Shown here: in pieces, positions 37,478 to 46,776 of the stretch | Layout: each line of letters begins with the position of its first letter | Numbering within the stretch: position 1 is the first letter of the stretch | Source: Vibrio vulnificus NBRC 15645 = ATCC 27562 | GTDB lineage: Bacteria > Pseudomonadota > Gammaproteobacteria > Enterobacterales > Vibrionaceae | Direction: 5' to 3' | DNA length: 64,000 bases | Assembly (NCBI RefSeq): GCF_002224265.1 | Contig: NZ_CP012881.1 | Location: 2,356,001 to 2,420,000 of the forward strand | Made by a program: the position numbers and the translations under genes | Notes under the pieces: model-generated | Seen by the model: only the letters and a program-made list of their open reading frames with translations | What the model was told of the DNA's origin: nothing | Database searches by the model: none

Positions 37478-37499
37478 GCCAGCATTCGCTGGCTTTTTT
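37476..37499 (+). terminator. Intrinsic terminator after the winged-helix gene
   Basis: 8-bp stem aagccagc/gctggctt (37476-37483 with 37488-37495), loop attc, T-run of six. It overlaps the last bases of the convergent lipoprotein gene. Confidence 0.9.
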
Positions 37500-37830
37500 A
37501 TTGGCAGCGGTAGGCGGTGCCAAGCAAGCTAAAAGAGGTGACAAACGCCTGCGGTGCAATGACGAAGATGGTGTCTGCATCTAATTCTTTGGCATTGTTT
37601 TTCAAATCATTGACCGCTCCCTGCATCATGGTGTCATTGCTGAAGAAGAGATAGCTATACCAATGACCTTCATTTCCTGTCACCGTGCCAAGATACTGAC
37701 AATGTTTAGGATTAAACTGGTCATCAATGCGGATTTCGATTGCTTGTGAGCCGGAAAGTGGCTGATGGGTTGGGGTGGTACACCCCGCTAAAAACAGGCT
37801 AGCAAGTAACAGTAAGCCGATGTTTTTCAT
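37498..37830 (-). CDS. DUF4156-like lipoprotein
   Basis: 110 residues. Signal peptide with lipobox LAGC (Cys17), then a small mature domain beginning about QAIEIRIDDQFNPKHCQYLG. It ends ADTIFVIAPQAFVTSFSLLG and has a second cysteine near the terminus (AYRCQ) which may pair with the one at HCQYLG. This matches the DUF4156 lipoproteins. Location is the envelope and function is unknown. It starts one base after the stop of the DUF2956 gene. Confidence 0.75.
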   Translation of the reverse strand: MKNIGLLLLASLFLAGCTTPTHQPLSGSQAIEIRIDDQFNPKHCQYLGTVTGNEGHWYSYLFFSNDTMMQGAVNDLKNNAKELDADTIFVIAPQAFVTSFSLLGTAYRCQ

Positions 37831-37831
37831 A

Positions 37832-38194
37832 TTAGTTCCTCATCATGGCGTAAACAATAAATCCCAACCAGCTAACAATTAGCAGCCCCCAAGGAAGTAT
37901 ATGTACAAATTGGCTTGGTGTTGGGATCGTTGCTTGAGTGTCGAATATTTCGTCTTCAATCGAGCTCTGTTGCTCTTTGCTTTTATCGCGTAATTGCTTC
38001 TTACGCATTTTGTCCGCTTGACGATGCTTCTCTTTTTGCTGCTTTTTATAAAGCGCGATGCCTTTCTCAATGCCTTGTGCGATCAGTTTGGTTTGTTCTT
38101 TGGTTTGCCCAGGCTTTTGTGTTGCTCTAGCGATTTTGAGTGCTTCTTGCTGAGATTCTGGTGACGGTGTGATTGTGTTGTGTTTCATCATCAT
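37832..38194 (-). CDS. DUF2956 family protein
   Basis: 120 residues from the first of three consecutive ATG codons at 38194. The start could equally be 38191 or 38188, and no clear ribosome site decides. Conserved N-terminal region SPESQQEALKIARATQKPGQ and TKLIAQGIEKGIALYKKQQK, then a very basic Lys/Gln stretch, and one C-terminal membrane span (VHILPWGLLIVSWLGFIVYA). A tail-anchored topology is likely. Function unknown. Confidence 0.75.
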   Translation of the reverse strand: MMMKHNTITPSPESQQEALKIARATQKPGQTKEQTKLIAQGIEKGIALYKKQQKEKHRQADKMRKKQLRDKSKEQQSSIEDEIFDTQATIPTPSQFVHILPWGLLIVSWLGFIVYAMMRN

Positions 38195-38296
38195 AAGTCT
38201 GCTGTAAAAGAGATGGTAATAGTCTAACCTTTGCGGGTTACTAATTGAATCATTTGCGTTAAAGTGTCGCGAGTCCCATTGATTAAGATTTAGATT

Positions 38297-38773
38297 TTGC
38301 GATATTCGATAGATCACTATGACAACCAAGGGTATCTCAAAGCGCCTTTGTTGCTTTGGTTTGGTTGGTTTTTTTTAGCCCGAGCTTGGGTCGTCTTTGC
38401 TGGTGCAGGGGCAAGCCGTGAAAGTGGTGGCAAGATCTTGCAAATTGTTTACCCTGATAACCATACCCTCTATTTAGGTCTTCTGATTGGCATTCCAAGT
38501 GTTTTGCTGATGTGGATTATGGGATTGAGAAAGCCCGGCCGCCAATGGATTGATAAACTTACCAACTATGGACGGGGTTTCACCTTATGTTTGGTGTTAG
38601 GGCAAATTGTGCAGACGACCTACCATGTTTATCTGGAACATGGCGAGTTTAGCTGGACCAATGGGTTAACCCTATTAATACTACTTTGGTTTGGTATTTA
38701 CGTATTCAATAGTCAGTGGGTAAAAGATTGTTTTCATGTCCCTAATTTACCCACAGACGACAACCTTAACTGA
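38297..38773 (+). CDS. yfeZ: DUF2919 family inner-membrane protein (YfeZ-like)
   Basis: 158 residues, four hydrophobic segments (about 15-36, 57-75, 93-108 and 122-138). DUF2919 pattern: YDNQGYLKAPLLLWFGWFFL and ARAWVVFAGAGASRESGG. The start codon is TTG at 38297: an in-frame stop lies six bases upstream, so the only other option is ATT. In E. coli yfeZ is a near neighbour of the DyP peroxidase gene yfeX, which matches the order here. Function unknown. Confidence 0.78.
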   Translation: MRYSIDHYDNQGYLKAPLLLWFGWFFLARAWVVFAGAGASRESGGKILQIVYPDNHTLYLGLLIGIPSVLLMWIMGLRKPGRQWIDKLTNYGRGFTLCLVLGQIVQTTYHVYLEHGEFSWTNGLTLLILLWFGIYVFNSQWVKDCFHVPNLPTDDNLN

Positions 38774-38835
38774 CGATCATCAATAATTATCCGTCAGTTT
38801 CGCCCTACACTGGGGGCAAAAAAGAGGAGTTTATT

Positions 38836-39738
38836 ATGTCACTTGCTCAAACGGCGATTCTGCCAGAAGCGGGCCCATTCGCGTTATACACTTTGCTTAA
38901 AATCAATCACAATCCAGCAAAGGTATTGGCTCAATTACAATCACTGTCAGCATTGGTTGAAGAGCTCAATCAATCTCAGCCTGATGCAGAGTTGACGCTT
39001 TCTATTGCGTTTAGCAAGTCGTTTTGGCAGCAATTGGATATGGCGATGCCAGCGGAGCTGATCGATTTCCCTGTATTGGGTGAAGGGGAGATTGTTGCGC
39101 CTTCAACGGATGTGGATGTGTTACTGCATTGTCATTCCAAACGTCATGACCTGCATTTCTACTTGCTGCGTAAACTGCTGTCAGAGGTTGCAGAAGATAT
39201 TACTGTCGTCGATGAAACCTACGGGTATCGTTATCTTGATTCGCGCGATATGACCATGTTTGTTGATGGCACTGAAAATCCGAAAGCAGAAAAACGCGCG
39301 GAAGTGGCGTTGATCCCAGACGGTGAATTTGCTGGTGGCAGCTATGTTATGGTTCAGCGATTTGAGCACAACCTACCTGCTTGGAATCGATTGAATGTGT
39401 CTGCTCAGGAGAAAGTGATTGGCCGTACCAAACCGGATTCTATTGAGCTGGACGATGTCCCTGCTGCCTCGCATGTTGGCCGAGTGGACATTAAAGAAGA
39501 AGGCAAAGGGCTTAAGATTGTTCGTCACAGCTTACCGTATGGCAGTGTGACTGGTTCGCATGGCTTGCTGTTTATCGCCTACTGCCACACATTGCACAAT
39601 TTCAAAGCGATGCTTGAGAGCATGTATGGTGTCACTGATGGTAAAACAGACCAATTGTTGCGTTTCACCAAAGCAGTTACTGGTGCGTATTTCTTCGCGC
39701 CATCGAAAGAGATGCTGAGTGCATTAGCCGTAAAATAA
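38836..39738 (+). CDS. yfeX: DyP-type haem peroxidase (YfeX-like)
   Basis: 300 residues. DyP signature FVDGTENPKAEKR (catalytic Asp of the GxxDG motif), GGSYVMVQRFEHNLPAWN, the proximal haem histidine in SHVGRVDIKEEG, and the distal arginine in LKIVRHSLPYG. Cytoplasmic, as no signal peptide is present and no encapsulin gene is adjacent. Strong ribosome site (gagga) and its own terminator. Physiological substrate unknown; porphyrinogen or dye oxidation is reported for homologues. Confidence 0.92.
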   Translation: MSLAQTAILPEAGPFALYTLLKINHNPAKVLAQLQSLSALVEELNQSQPDAELTLSIAFSKSFWQQLDMAMPAELIDFPVLGEGEIVAPSTDVDVLLHCHSKRHDLHFYLLRKLLSEVAEDITVVDETYGYRYLDSRDMTMFVDGTENPKAEKRAEVALIPDGEFAGGSYVMVQRFEHNLPAWNRLNVSAQEKVIGRTKPDSIELDDVPAASHVGRVDIKEEGKGLKIVRHSLPYGSVTGSHGLLFIAYCHTLHNFKAMLESMYGVTDGKTDQLLRFTKAVTGAYFFAPSKEMLSALAVK

Positions 39739-39755
39739 TCTGTCCGCTATTTTTG

Positions 39756-39787
39756 AAAGCCCTTCCTAATATGTGAAGGGCTTTTTT
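39756..39787 (+). terminator. Intrinsic terminator after the DyP peroxidase gene
   Basis: 10-bp stem aaagcccttc/gaagggcttt (39756-39765 with 39775-39784), nine-base loop, T-run. It insulates the flagellar locus from upstream transcription. Confidence 0.92.
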
Positions 39788-39811
39788 ATTTGCCCTAGTT
39801 AAAAATAGCGC

Positions 39812-39838
39812 TAAACCTTTGACTGTTTTGGTCGATAA
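39812..39838 (+). promoter_or_regulatory. Sigma-28 (FliA) promoter of flaF
   Basis: TAAACCTT, an 11-base spacer, and GTCGATAA fit the flagellar sigma-28 consensus TAAAGTTT-N11-GCCGATAA. 33 bases before the flaF start. Confidence 0.88.
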
Positions 39839-39871
39839 GTATCCAAAGCCTTAATTTCAGGACCAATATTT

Positions 39872-41005
39872 GTGGCGATCACCGTTAATACCAATGTGGC
39901 AGCACTTGTCGCACAGCGTCATTTGACCAGTGCAACCGACATGCTGAATCAATCCTTGGAGCGTTTGTCTTCAGGGAAGCGTATTAATAGTGCAAAAGAC
40001 GATGCGGCAGGGCTGCAAATTTCGAATCGTCTTCAGTCGCAAATGCGTGGTTTAGATATCGCGGTGCGAAATGCCAATGATGGCATCTCCATTATGCAGA
40101 CTGCGGAAGGGGCAATGAATGAAACCACTAATATTCTCCAAAGGATGCGTGATCTTTCATTGCAATCCGCCAATGGTTCCAATAGCCATGCTGAAAGAAT
40201 TGCCTTACAAGAAGAAATGACCGCGTTAAATGACGAGTTGAACCGTATCGCAGAAACCACCTCGTTCGGTGGGCGTAAATTGCTCAATGGTTCCTTTGGC
40301 TCGGCTGCCTTTCAGATAGGGGCAGCGTCAGGTGAAGCGGTACAAGTGCAACTGAAGTCGATGCGCAGTGATGGTATTGATATGGGTGGCTTCAGTTACA
40401 TTGCAAACGGACGTGCCCGTTCTGATTGGCAAGTAAAAGAGGGGGCGAATGCGCTTAGCATGTCATTCACAAATCGTTTTGGTGAAACGGAAACGATCCA
40501 AATTAATGCGAAAGCCGGCGATGATATCGAAGAGCTTGCGACCTACATTAATGGTCAGACTGACAAAGTCACGGCATCGGTGAATGAAGAAGGTCAGCTA
40601 CAGTTGTTTATGGCCGGCGAAGAAACCTCAGGAACGTTATCGTTTTCAGGAGACTTAGCCAGTGAACTCGGTTTGCAGCTAAAAGGTTACGATGCGGTGG
40701 ATAATATCGACATTACTTCTGTCGGTGGCGCTCAACAAGCAGTGGCTGTCCTTGATACCGCGATGAAATACGTCGATAGTCATCGTGCTGAGCTAGGGGC
40801 ATATCAAAACCGCTTCAGCCATGCGATTAATAACCTCGACAACATCCACGAAAACTTGGCGACATCAAACAGCCGAATTCAAGATACAGATTATGCGAAG
40901 GAAACCACGCGCATGGTCAAACAACAGATCCTACAGCAAGTCAGTACTTCTATCTTGGCGCAGGCGAAAAAAGGGCCGAATCTTGCGTTGACCTTGCTGG
41001 GATAA
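39872..41005 (+). CDS. flaF: Polar flagellin FlaF (first of three)
   Basis: 377 residues. Canonical flagellin N-terminal D0/D1 ([20 protein letters not shown], then [20 protein letters not shown]) and C-terminal D1/D0 ending LALTLLG. Starts with GTG at 39872. It is the most divergent of the three (Met/His/Gln changes such as [20 protein letters not shown] with [15 protein letters not shown]). By the V. parahaemolyticus order flaF-flaB-flaA this is flaF. No signal peptide, secreted by the flagellar export apparatus. Own sigma-28 promoter. Confidence 0.93.
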   Translation: MAITVNTNVAALVAQRHLTSATDMLNQSLERLSSGKRINSAKDDAAGLQISNRLQSQMRGLDIAVRNANDGISIMQTAEGAMNETTNILQRMRDLSLQSANGSNSHAERIALQEEMTALNDELNRIAETTSFGGRKLLNGSFGSAAFQIGAASGEAVQVQLKSMRSDGIDMGGFSYIANGRARSDWQVKEGANALSMSFTNRFGETETIQINAKAGDDIEELATYINGQTDKVTASVNEEGQLQLFMAGEETSGTLSFSGDLASELGLQLKGYDAVDNIDITSVGGAQQAVAVLDTAMKYVDSHRAELGAYQNRFSHAINNLDNIHENLATSNSRIQDTDYAKETTRMVKQQILQQVSTSILAQAKKGPNLALTLLG

Positions 41006-41312
41006 GCGCCGGAGTGACTGGCACAGAGCTTGCGATACAAAAGAGAGCAAGTGAGTAGAAGTGGGCTGGAAAAAAGTGAACAGCTCTTATCGACAGTACC
41101 ATTCAAATCTTTAGTCCTATTTTTGATGTTTTTATACTTTTTACCGCTTTAATCACGAAAACCCCTTCAAACAAACTTTTTTCAAAAAAATCGCATTTTT
41201 TTCCTAAAGGATTTCCAAACCGAGCCGTTAATAGAAATAACTTTGAGAGAACTACTTGGTTTTCCGAGACGTCGGAAACCGTAATATCGGAAAATCAATT
41301 GGAGAATTCATC
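41006..41312. other. flaF-flaB intergenic region
   Basis: 307 bases without a gene. It carries the flaB sigma-28 promoter and an AT-rich tract. I see no clear terminator for flaF. Confidence 0.6.
41205..41231 (+). promoter_or_regulatory. Sigma-28 (FliA) promoter of flaB
   Basis: TAAAGGAT, an 11-base spacer, and GCCGTTAA: one base from the consensus -10 GCCGATAA. 81 bases before the flaB ATG. Confidence 0.88.
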
Positions 41313-42446
41313 ATGGCAGTGAATGTAAATACAAACGTAGCAGCAATGACAGCACAGCGTTACCTGAATAACGCAAACAGCGCACAACAAACTTCGATGG
41401 AGCGTCTGTCTTCAGGTTTCAAAATCAACAGTGCAAAAGATGACGCAGCCGGTCTGCAAATCTCTAACCGCTTGAACGTACAAAGTCGCGGTCTAGACGT
41501 TGCGGTACGTAACGCCAACGACGGTATCTCAATCGCACAAACCGCAGAAGGTGCGATGAACGAGACCACCAATATCCTGCAACGTATGCGTGACCTATCT
41601 CTACAATCCGCGAACGGCTCAAACTCAAAATCAGAGCGCGTGGCGATTCAAGAAGAAGTGACAGCATTGAACGACGAGCTAAACCGTATCGCAGAAACCA
41701 CGTCTTTTGGTGGTAACAAACTGCTCAACGGCACTTACGGCACGAAAGCAATGCAAATTGGTGCGGATAACGGTGAAGCGGTCATGCTGTCACTCAAAGA
41801 CATGCGCTCTGACAACGTGATGATGGGCGGCGTGAGCTACCAAGCTGAAGAAGGCAAAGACAAGAACTGGAATGTGGCCGCAGGCGACAACGACTTGACG
41901 ATTGCACTGACAGACAGCTTTGGTAACGAGCAAGAGATCGAAATCAACGCGAAAGCGGGTGATGACATCGAAGAGCTAGCGACGTACATCAACGGTCAAA
42001 CTGACCTTGTAAAAGCGTCAGTGGGTGAAGGCGGCAAGCTACAGATCTTTGCTGGTAACAACAAAGTTCAAGGTGAAATTAGTTTCTCAGGTAGCCTAGC
42101 TGGTGAACTTGGCCTGGGCGAAGGCAAAAACGTCACGGTAGACACGATTGACGTGACAACCGTACAAGGTGCGCAAGAGTCGGTAGCGATTGTGGATGCG
42201 GCACTGAAATACGTAGACAGCCACCGTGCAGAGCTGGGTGCATTCCAGAACCGTTTCAACCATGCAATCAGCAACTTGGACAACATCAACGAGAACGTGA
42301 ACGCGTCGAAGAGCCGAATCAAAGATACCGACTTCGCGAAAGAAACGACTCAGTTGACCAAGACACAAATTCTATCGCAAGCATCAAGTTCCATTCTTGC
42401 GCAAGCGAAACAAGCGCCAAACTCAGCGCTAAGTCTACTAGGCTAA
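41313..42446 (+). CDS. flaB: Polar flagellin FlaB (second of three)
   Basis: 377 residues from [20 protein letters not shown] (ATG at 41313, ribosome site ggaga). A longer in-frame start at 41256 would sit upstream of the ribosome site and has no family support. D1 helices [20 protein letters not shown] and [20 protein letters not shown]. Short D2/D3-type central region with [17 protein letters not shown]-terminus [18 protein letters not shown]. Very close to flaA, as expected for gene-family members that co-assemble in a sheathed filament. Confidence 0.95.
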   Translation: MAVNVNTNVAAMTAQRYLNNANSAQQTSMERLSSGFKINSAKDDAAGLQISNRLNVQSRGLDVAVRNANDGISIAQTAEGAMNETTNILQRMRDLSLQSANGSNSKSERVAIQEEVTALNDELNRIAETTSFGGNKLLNGTYGTKAMQIGADNGEAVMLSLKDMRSDNVMMGGVSYQAEEGKDKNWNVAAGDNDLTIALTDSFGNEQEIEINAKAGDDIEELATYINGQTDLVKASVGEGGKLQIFAGNNKVQGEISFSGSLAGELGLGEGKNVTVDTIDVTTVQGAQESVAIVDAALKYVDSHRAELGAFQNRFNHAISNLDNINENVNASKSRIKDTDFAKETTQLTKTQILSQASSSILAQAKQAPNSALSLLG

Positions 42447-42500
42447 TCGCCTTAACTAGACAGAAACCTCATTGGCTCGTGGTGAGAGATGAGCGAGTAA

Positions 42501-42527
42501 AGCCTGACTTCGGTCAGGCTTTTTTTA
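42501..42527 (+). terminator. Intrinsic terminator after flaB
   Basis: Stem agcctgac/gtcaggct with the tetraloop ttcg (42501-42508, 42513-42520) and seven or more T. Confidence 0.94.
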
Positions 42528-42601
42528 TGCGCTATTATTTAGGGAGAAGTCACACTTTTTAACCCAACCAAAGAAATATTAAAAAAAACGAAAAATTCTC
42601 C

Positions 42602-42628
42602 TAAAGGTATTCTTTTGGTGGCCGTTAA
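42602..42628 (+). promoter_or_regulatory. Sigma-28 (FliA) promoter of flaA
   Basis: TAAAGGTA, an 11-base spacer, and GCCGTTAA, almost the same as the flaB promoter. 80 bases before the flaA ATG. Confidence 0.88.
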
Positions 42629-42708
42629 AGGACTGAGAGAAATGAGATGTACCAAAGTGAGGTGAGAGACACGATGGTGCATCAGCAAAAAGCCTAAGGA
42701 GATCATTT

Positions 42709-43839
42709 ATGGCTATCAATGTAAACACTAACGTGTCAGCAATGACCGCACAGCGTTACCTAAACCAGGCCGCTGAAGGTCAACAAAAATCAATGGAGCG
42801 TTTGTCTTCGGGCTATAAAATCAATAGCGCGAAAGATGATGCTGCAGGTCTACAAATTTCTAACCGTTTGAACTCGCAAAGCCGTGGTCTCGACATGGCG
42901 GTTAAAAATGCCAACGATGGTATCTCTATTGCACAGACTGCTGAAGGTGCAATGACAGAGACCACCAACATCCTACAACGTATGCGTGACCTTGCCTTGC
43001 AATCGTCTAACGGTTCGAACTCGCGTTCTGAGCGCGTAGCGATTCAAGAAGAAGTGTCAGCGTTGAACCAAGAACTTAACCGTATCGCAGAGACAACCTC
43101 TTTTGGTGGTAACAAACTCCTTAACGGTACGTACGGTTCTCAGTCTTTCCAAATCGGTGCTGACTCTGGTGAAGCTGTGATGCTTTCTATGGGTAACCTT
43201 CGTTCAGATACAGACGCGATGGGCGGCTTGAGCTACAAATCTGAAGAAGGCGTAGGCGCAGATTGGCGTGTAAGCGACAACACTGACTTCACGATGTCTT
43301 ATGTGAATAAGCAAGGTGAAGAAAAAGAGATCACAGTCAACGCCAAAGCGGGTGACGATCTTGAAGAACTGGCGACTTACATCAACGGTCAAAACGATGA
43401 TGTGAAAGCGTCGGTCGGTGAAGGCGGCAAACTGCAGCTATTCGCTTCTAACCAACGTGTAGAAGGTGAAGTGGAATTCGGTGGTGGTCTAGCGTCTGAG
43501 TTGAACATTGGTGATGGCACCAAAACCAATGTGAGCAACATTGATGTCACGACGGTTGCTGGCTCTCAAGAAGCAGTAGCGATCATTGATGGCGCATTGA
43601 AATCGGTAGACAGTGAGCGTGCCTCTCTAGGTGCATTCCAAAACCGTTTCAACCATGCAATCAGCAACCTAAGCAACATCAATGAGAACGTAAACGCTTC
43701 GAGCAGCCGTATCAAGGATACCGACTACGCGAAAGAAACGACTCAGATGACTAAGACGCAAATTCTGCAGCAGGCGAGTACTTCTATCCTAGCGCAGGCG
43801 AAGCAGTCACCATCTGCAGCTCTTAGCTTGTTGGGCTAA
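42709..43839 (+). CDS. flaA: Polar flagellin FlaA (third of three)
   Basis: 376 residues. [20 protein letters not shown], then [20 protein letters not shown], a variable middle ([16 protein letters not shown]) and C-terminal [18 protein letters not shown]. Ribosome site aggag. Follows flaB with its own sigma-28 promoter and precedes flaG, as flaA does in V. parahaemolyticus. No terminator with a T-run follows, so some transcription may continue into flaG-fliD. Confidence 0.95.
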   Translation: MAINVNTNVSAMTAQRYLNQAAEGQQKSMERLSSGYKINSAKDDAAGLQISNRLNSQSRGLDMAVKNANDGISIAQTAEGAMTETTNILQRMRDLALQSSNGSNSRSERVAIQEEVSALNQELNRIAETTSFGGNKLLNGTYGSQSFQIGADSGEAVMLSMGNLRSDTDAMGGLSYKSEEGVGADWRVSDNTDFTMSYVNKQGEEKEITVNAKAGDDLEELATYINGQNDDVKASVGEGGKLQLFASNQRVEGEVEFGGGLASELNIGDGTKTNVSNIDVTTVAGSQEAVAIIDGALKSVDSERASLGAFQNRFNHAISNLSNINENVNASSSRIKDTDYAKETTQMTKTQILQQASTSILAQAKQSPSAALSLLG

Positions 43840-43849
43840 TACAGCGGCG

Positions 43850-43887
43850 TGAGCTTAGCTGTACGGTAGTTTACTACTCATAGCTCA
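43850..43887 (+). other. Nested hairpins between flaA and flaG
   Basis: Outer arms tgagct/agctca (43850-43855, 43882-43887) and an inner stem gtag/ctac (43866-43869, 43874-43877). No T-run, so this is more likely to limit read-through or protect the flaA 3' end than to terminate fully. Confidence 0.45.
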
Positions 43888-43909
43888 TAGAGGTGGAAGG
43901 GAGATTGTT

Positions 43910-44338
43910 ATGGAAATACCATCCTACACATCGAACATCCAGCCTTACGGCTTGCAAAGTGGCACAAAAGTTGCTTATGAAAAAAGCGGTGGCGTGCCTA
44001 GTGTATCGGTCGAAAAAGGCAACCCTTCATCGGAAACGGTGAAAAAGAACGACGTGAATCTAACGGTTGAAGCGGCAGTAAAAATGGCGCAAGCTCGTCA
44101 AGAGCTCAACCGAGAAGAGAAACTGAGAATGGTGGAAAAGATGAATGAATTTATCTCTTCCATCAATAAAGGGTTATCTTTTAGAGTAGATGAAGAGTCT
44201 GGGAGAGACGTAGTGACGATTTATGAAGCCAAAACAGGCGACATCATACGTCAAATCCCAGATGAAGATATGCTGGACGTATTTAGACGCTTAGCCGCGC
44301 AAGCTACCAGCTCTGGTTTGCTGGTAGACAAAGTGTAA
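43910..44338 (+). CDS. flaG: FlaG family flagellar protein
   Basis: 142 residues. A disordered Ser/Lys-rich N-terminal half is followed by the conserved FlaG domain (KMNEFISSINKGLSFRVDEE then VVTIYEAKTGDIIRQIPDED). FlaG homologues influence filament length in polar flagella. It lies between flaA and fliD with ribosome site gggag. Likely co-transcribed with fliD, flaI and fliS. Confidence 0.9.
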   Translation: MEIPSYTSNIQPYGLQSGTKVAYEKSGGVPSVSVEKGNPSSETVKKNDVNLTVEAAVKMAQARQELNREEKLRMVEKMNEFISSINKGLSFRVDEESGRDVVTIYEAKTGDIIRQIPDEDMLDVFRRLAAQATSSGLLVDKV

Positions 44339-44358
44339 GTCGTTATTGAGGTGATTTG

Positions 44359-46455
44359 ATGAGTTTAGGCCCTTTGGGGATGTCTGGTGGCATGGATATC
44401 AACTCCATGGTCAGCAAAGTTGTCGATGCGGAGCGCGTACCAAAGCAGCAACGCATAGACAATGAGCGGGCCAGGATTGATAGCAGCATCAGCGCCTATG
44501 GTCGGCTCAGAGAATCTCTGGATACGATGAAAAATCTGATGGCGAACTTTCGTCAGGAGAAGGCTTTCGCGGTGCGAAAAGTCGATACGACTGACGATAG
44601 TGTCGTCTCAGCCACTGCAACTACCGATGCCATTGCAGGTAAGTATGCCATCGATGTGTTGCAGCTTGCACAGAGCCATAAGGTTGCTTCGGATGTATTA
44701 GCCGAAGATGACAAGTTTGGCCCGGGCAAGCTGCAGATTTCGCTTGGCGACAAATCGTTCGATGTCAACGTCAGCGCAGATTCAAAACTGGTTGACGTCG
44801 TGAGAGGCATAAACGGGGCAAGCAAAAACCTCGGAGTACGTGCCTCTATCATCAATGATGTCGAAGGTCCCCGCCTTATCGTCGCCTCGACGGTTTCAGG
44901 CAAAGAAAATCAAATCCGAATTCATGTGGATGCCGAACGAGGTAATCCGCTCAAAAAACTCGAATACAAAACCCTCGAAGACCGCGTTAAAGCACTGGAG
45001 CAAGCACGCCTTGCTGCCGAAGAAGTGATCAGCGAAAGCAAACCGGAAGAAACGGCCGTCGCTGACGGTGACACGATGTCTGAAGAGGCAGAACCGCAGG
45101 TCGACGAACAGGGCAATCCTATTGAAGCGGCACCTCAAAGTGAGGGTGACGAGCCTCAATTAGCCAGCGATACCTCTTTGGCGGAAGATGGCTCTCCTGT
45201 TGCAGAAGAAGAATCGGTCAACAGTTTTGGTACGGCCGCCGCGCAAGCCGCTCAGCAAGCATTAGACGAAGCGAGCCAAGCTGCTGGTTTAATGCCGCAA
45301 GACAGCATTGGTGGATGGACGGAAACTGCGTCAGGTACTTTGCTGGATTCTTATCACCGCCCTGAGCTTGAACTTGATGAAGCGGCCATTGAAAAAGCAC
45401 CAGACGTACCAGGATGGACGAATACAGCGTCCGGTACCTTGACTGATTCCTATGAAACCGTCAAAGAAGCGCAAGCCAAATTTGAAGCGGAGCAAGCGCG
45501 AATTGAGCAAGAACTCGCGCAAGAAAAAGCCAAGATAGAAGAAGAACTGGCACAAGAAAAAGCCGCGTTGGATGAAAAAGTAGCTAAAGGTGAGTTGACC
45601 GAAGAGCAAGCGAAGCAAATTCAGCGCGCGAAGTTGGAACCGCAGGAGCGTGAGCGCTTAGAGCGCATTGATCAAGCGAATGAGCAACTGAAACAAGCTC
45701 AGGAATCGTTTGATACCTACAGCGGCATGACGGAAGTTCAGCAAGGGCAAGATGCGATGGTGGTGTTGGATGGTGTTGCTCAGCTATCGAGTAACAACAA
45801 CATTATTGAAGACGCCATTGAAGGGGTCGATCTCGCTCTCAAAGGGGTGACACCTAAAAACAAAGCCCCAGCAGAAATCGGGGTGGAGTATGATAGACAG
45901 AGTGTCCGTGATGACATCGAGACGTTTGTCGCGGCCTATAATCAGTTTTATCAGACGTCGAAAGCGTTGTCGGGTGTCGATCCTACGACCGGTCAAAAAG
46001 GGCCGCTAGCCGGGGACAGCACGGTAAGAAATGCCGACTCTCGTTTAAAGAGCGTTTTCTCGACTCGAATAGAGAAAGCGCCAGAAAACCTCAAGTCGCT
46101 AACAGAATTTGGAATCACCACCACTCGTCAAGGTACGTTGGAAATCAACTACGACATGCTTGATCGTCAGTTGAATAACAATTTCAATCGTTTGGAAGAG
46201 TTCTTTGGCGGAAACACAGGGTTCGCTAAACGTGTCGAAGATGCCATTCACGGTATCACCGGCGTGACCGGTTCTATTCGTACTCGTGAGAAAAGTTTAT
46301 CGGAGCAAACTTACCGATTGGTTGATGAGCAAGCGGCATTGGATCGCCGCATGGGCAGTTTAGAACAGCGCACTCACTCGAAATTTACTGCAATGCAAGA
46401 CGCGACCAGTAAAATGCAGGGGCAATTAGGCGCATTGATGAACGCTCTGGGATAA
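44359..46455 (+). CDS. fliD: Flagellar filament cap protein FliD (HAP2), with long insertion
   Basis: Pentameric cap that folds flagellin at the growing tip. 698 residues from ATG 44359 (ribosome site gaggtg), about 230 longer than E. coli FliD. FliD_N: MSLGPLGMSGGMDINSMVSK to about residue 110. FliD_C from about residue 450 (TYSGMTEVQQGQDAMVVLDG onward). The insertion (about 215-450) is acidic. It holds two copies of GWTxTASGTLxDSY (residues 319-332 and 352-365) and a Glu/Lys/Gln coiled coil with 11-residue repeats (IEQELAQEKAK, IEEELAQEKAA). Large FliD proteins are usual in vibrios, as far as I recall. Confidence 0.93.
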   Translation: MSLGPLGMSGGMDINSMVSKVVDAERVPKQQRIDNERARIDSSISAYGRLRESLDTMKNLMANFRQEKAFAVRKVDTTDDSVVSATATTDAIAGKYAIDVLQLAQSHKVASDVLAEDDKFGPGKLQISLGDKSFDVNVSADSKLVDVVRGINGASKNLGVRASIINDVEGPRLIVASTVSGKENQIRIHVDAERGNPLKKLEYKTLEDRVKALEQARLAAEEVISESKPEETAVADGDTMSEEAEPQVDEQGNPIEAAPQSEGDEPQLASDTSLAEDGSPVAEEESVNSFGTAAAQAAQQALDEASQAAGLMPQDSIGGWTETASGTLLDSYHRPELELDEAAIEKAPDVPGWTNTASGTLTDSYETVKEAQAKFEAEQARIEQELAQEKAKIEEELAQEKAALDEKVAKGELTEEQAKQIQRAKLEPQERERLERIDQANEQLKQAQESFDTYSGMTEVQQGQDAMVVLDGVAQLSSNNNIIEDAIEGVDLALKGVTPKNKAPAEIGVEYDRQSVRDDIETFVAAYNQFYQTSKALSGVDPTTGQKGPLAGDSTVRNADSRLKSVFSTRIEKAPENLKSLTEFGITTTRQGTLEINYDMLDRQLNNNFNRLEEFFGGNTGFAKRVEDAIHGITGVTGSIRTREKSLSEQTYRLVDEQAALDRRMGSLEQRTHSKFTAMQDATSKMQGQLGALMNALG

Positions 46456-46461
46456 TAACGC

Positions 46462-46764
46462 ATGACTCAACTTTCTGAATTGCGTGATCTCGATCAGCTA
46501 ATTTCTCAGGAATTAGAAAAAAACGAAATAAATGCTGAAGAATTGGTGCGTTTGGTCGATAACAGGGAACAGTTATTGCAAAACCTTCTGCAAATGCTGG
46601 TGGATAAACCACAGTTAAAGCATGAGGAAGAGTGGCAATTGATGCTCACTCGGACAAAAGCATTATTTGAACGAATGCAATCTCAGACTAGTTTAGTTGG
46701 CCTTCAACTACAAAAATTGAGGCATGGTCAGCGTTCGCTCCAACAATATAAGAAGTTTACGTAA
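46462..46764 (+). CDS. flaI: Flagellar protein FlaI (FliT-like chaperone)
   Basis: 100 residues, almost entirely helical and charged (LSELRDLDQLISQELEKNEI, LVRLVDNREQLLQNLLQMLV). Size, fold and position between fliD and fliS fit the V. parahaemolyticus flaI, taken to be the FliT-type export chaperone for FliD. The specific function is inferred from position. Gap to fliD is only six bases. Confidence 0.8.
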   Translation: MTQLSELRDLDQLISQELEKNEINAEELVRLVDNREQLLQNLLQMLVDKPQLKHEEEWQLMLTRTKALFERMQSQTSLVGLQLQKLRHGQRSLQQYKKFT

Positions 46765-46776
46765 AAGAGGAATACT

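Noticed and set aside
38297..38299. Frameshift or truncation of the DUF2919 gene because it lacks an ATG start
   Set aside because: TTG two codons after an in-frame stop gives a full-length family protein, so a TTG start is the simplest reading.
43840..43909. Sigma-54 or sigma-28 promoter directly before flaG
   Set aside because: No -24/-12 or TAAA-N11-GCCGATAA match. Only nested hairpins are present, so flaG may rely on flaA read-through or an unrecognised promoter.
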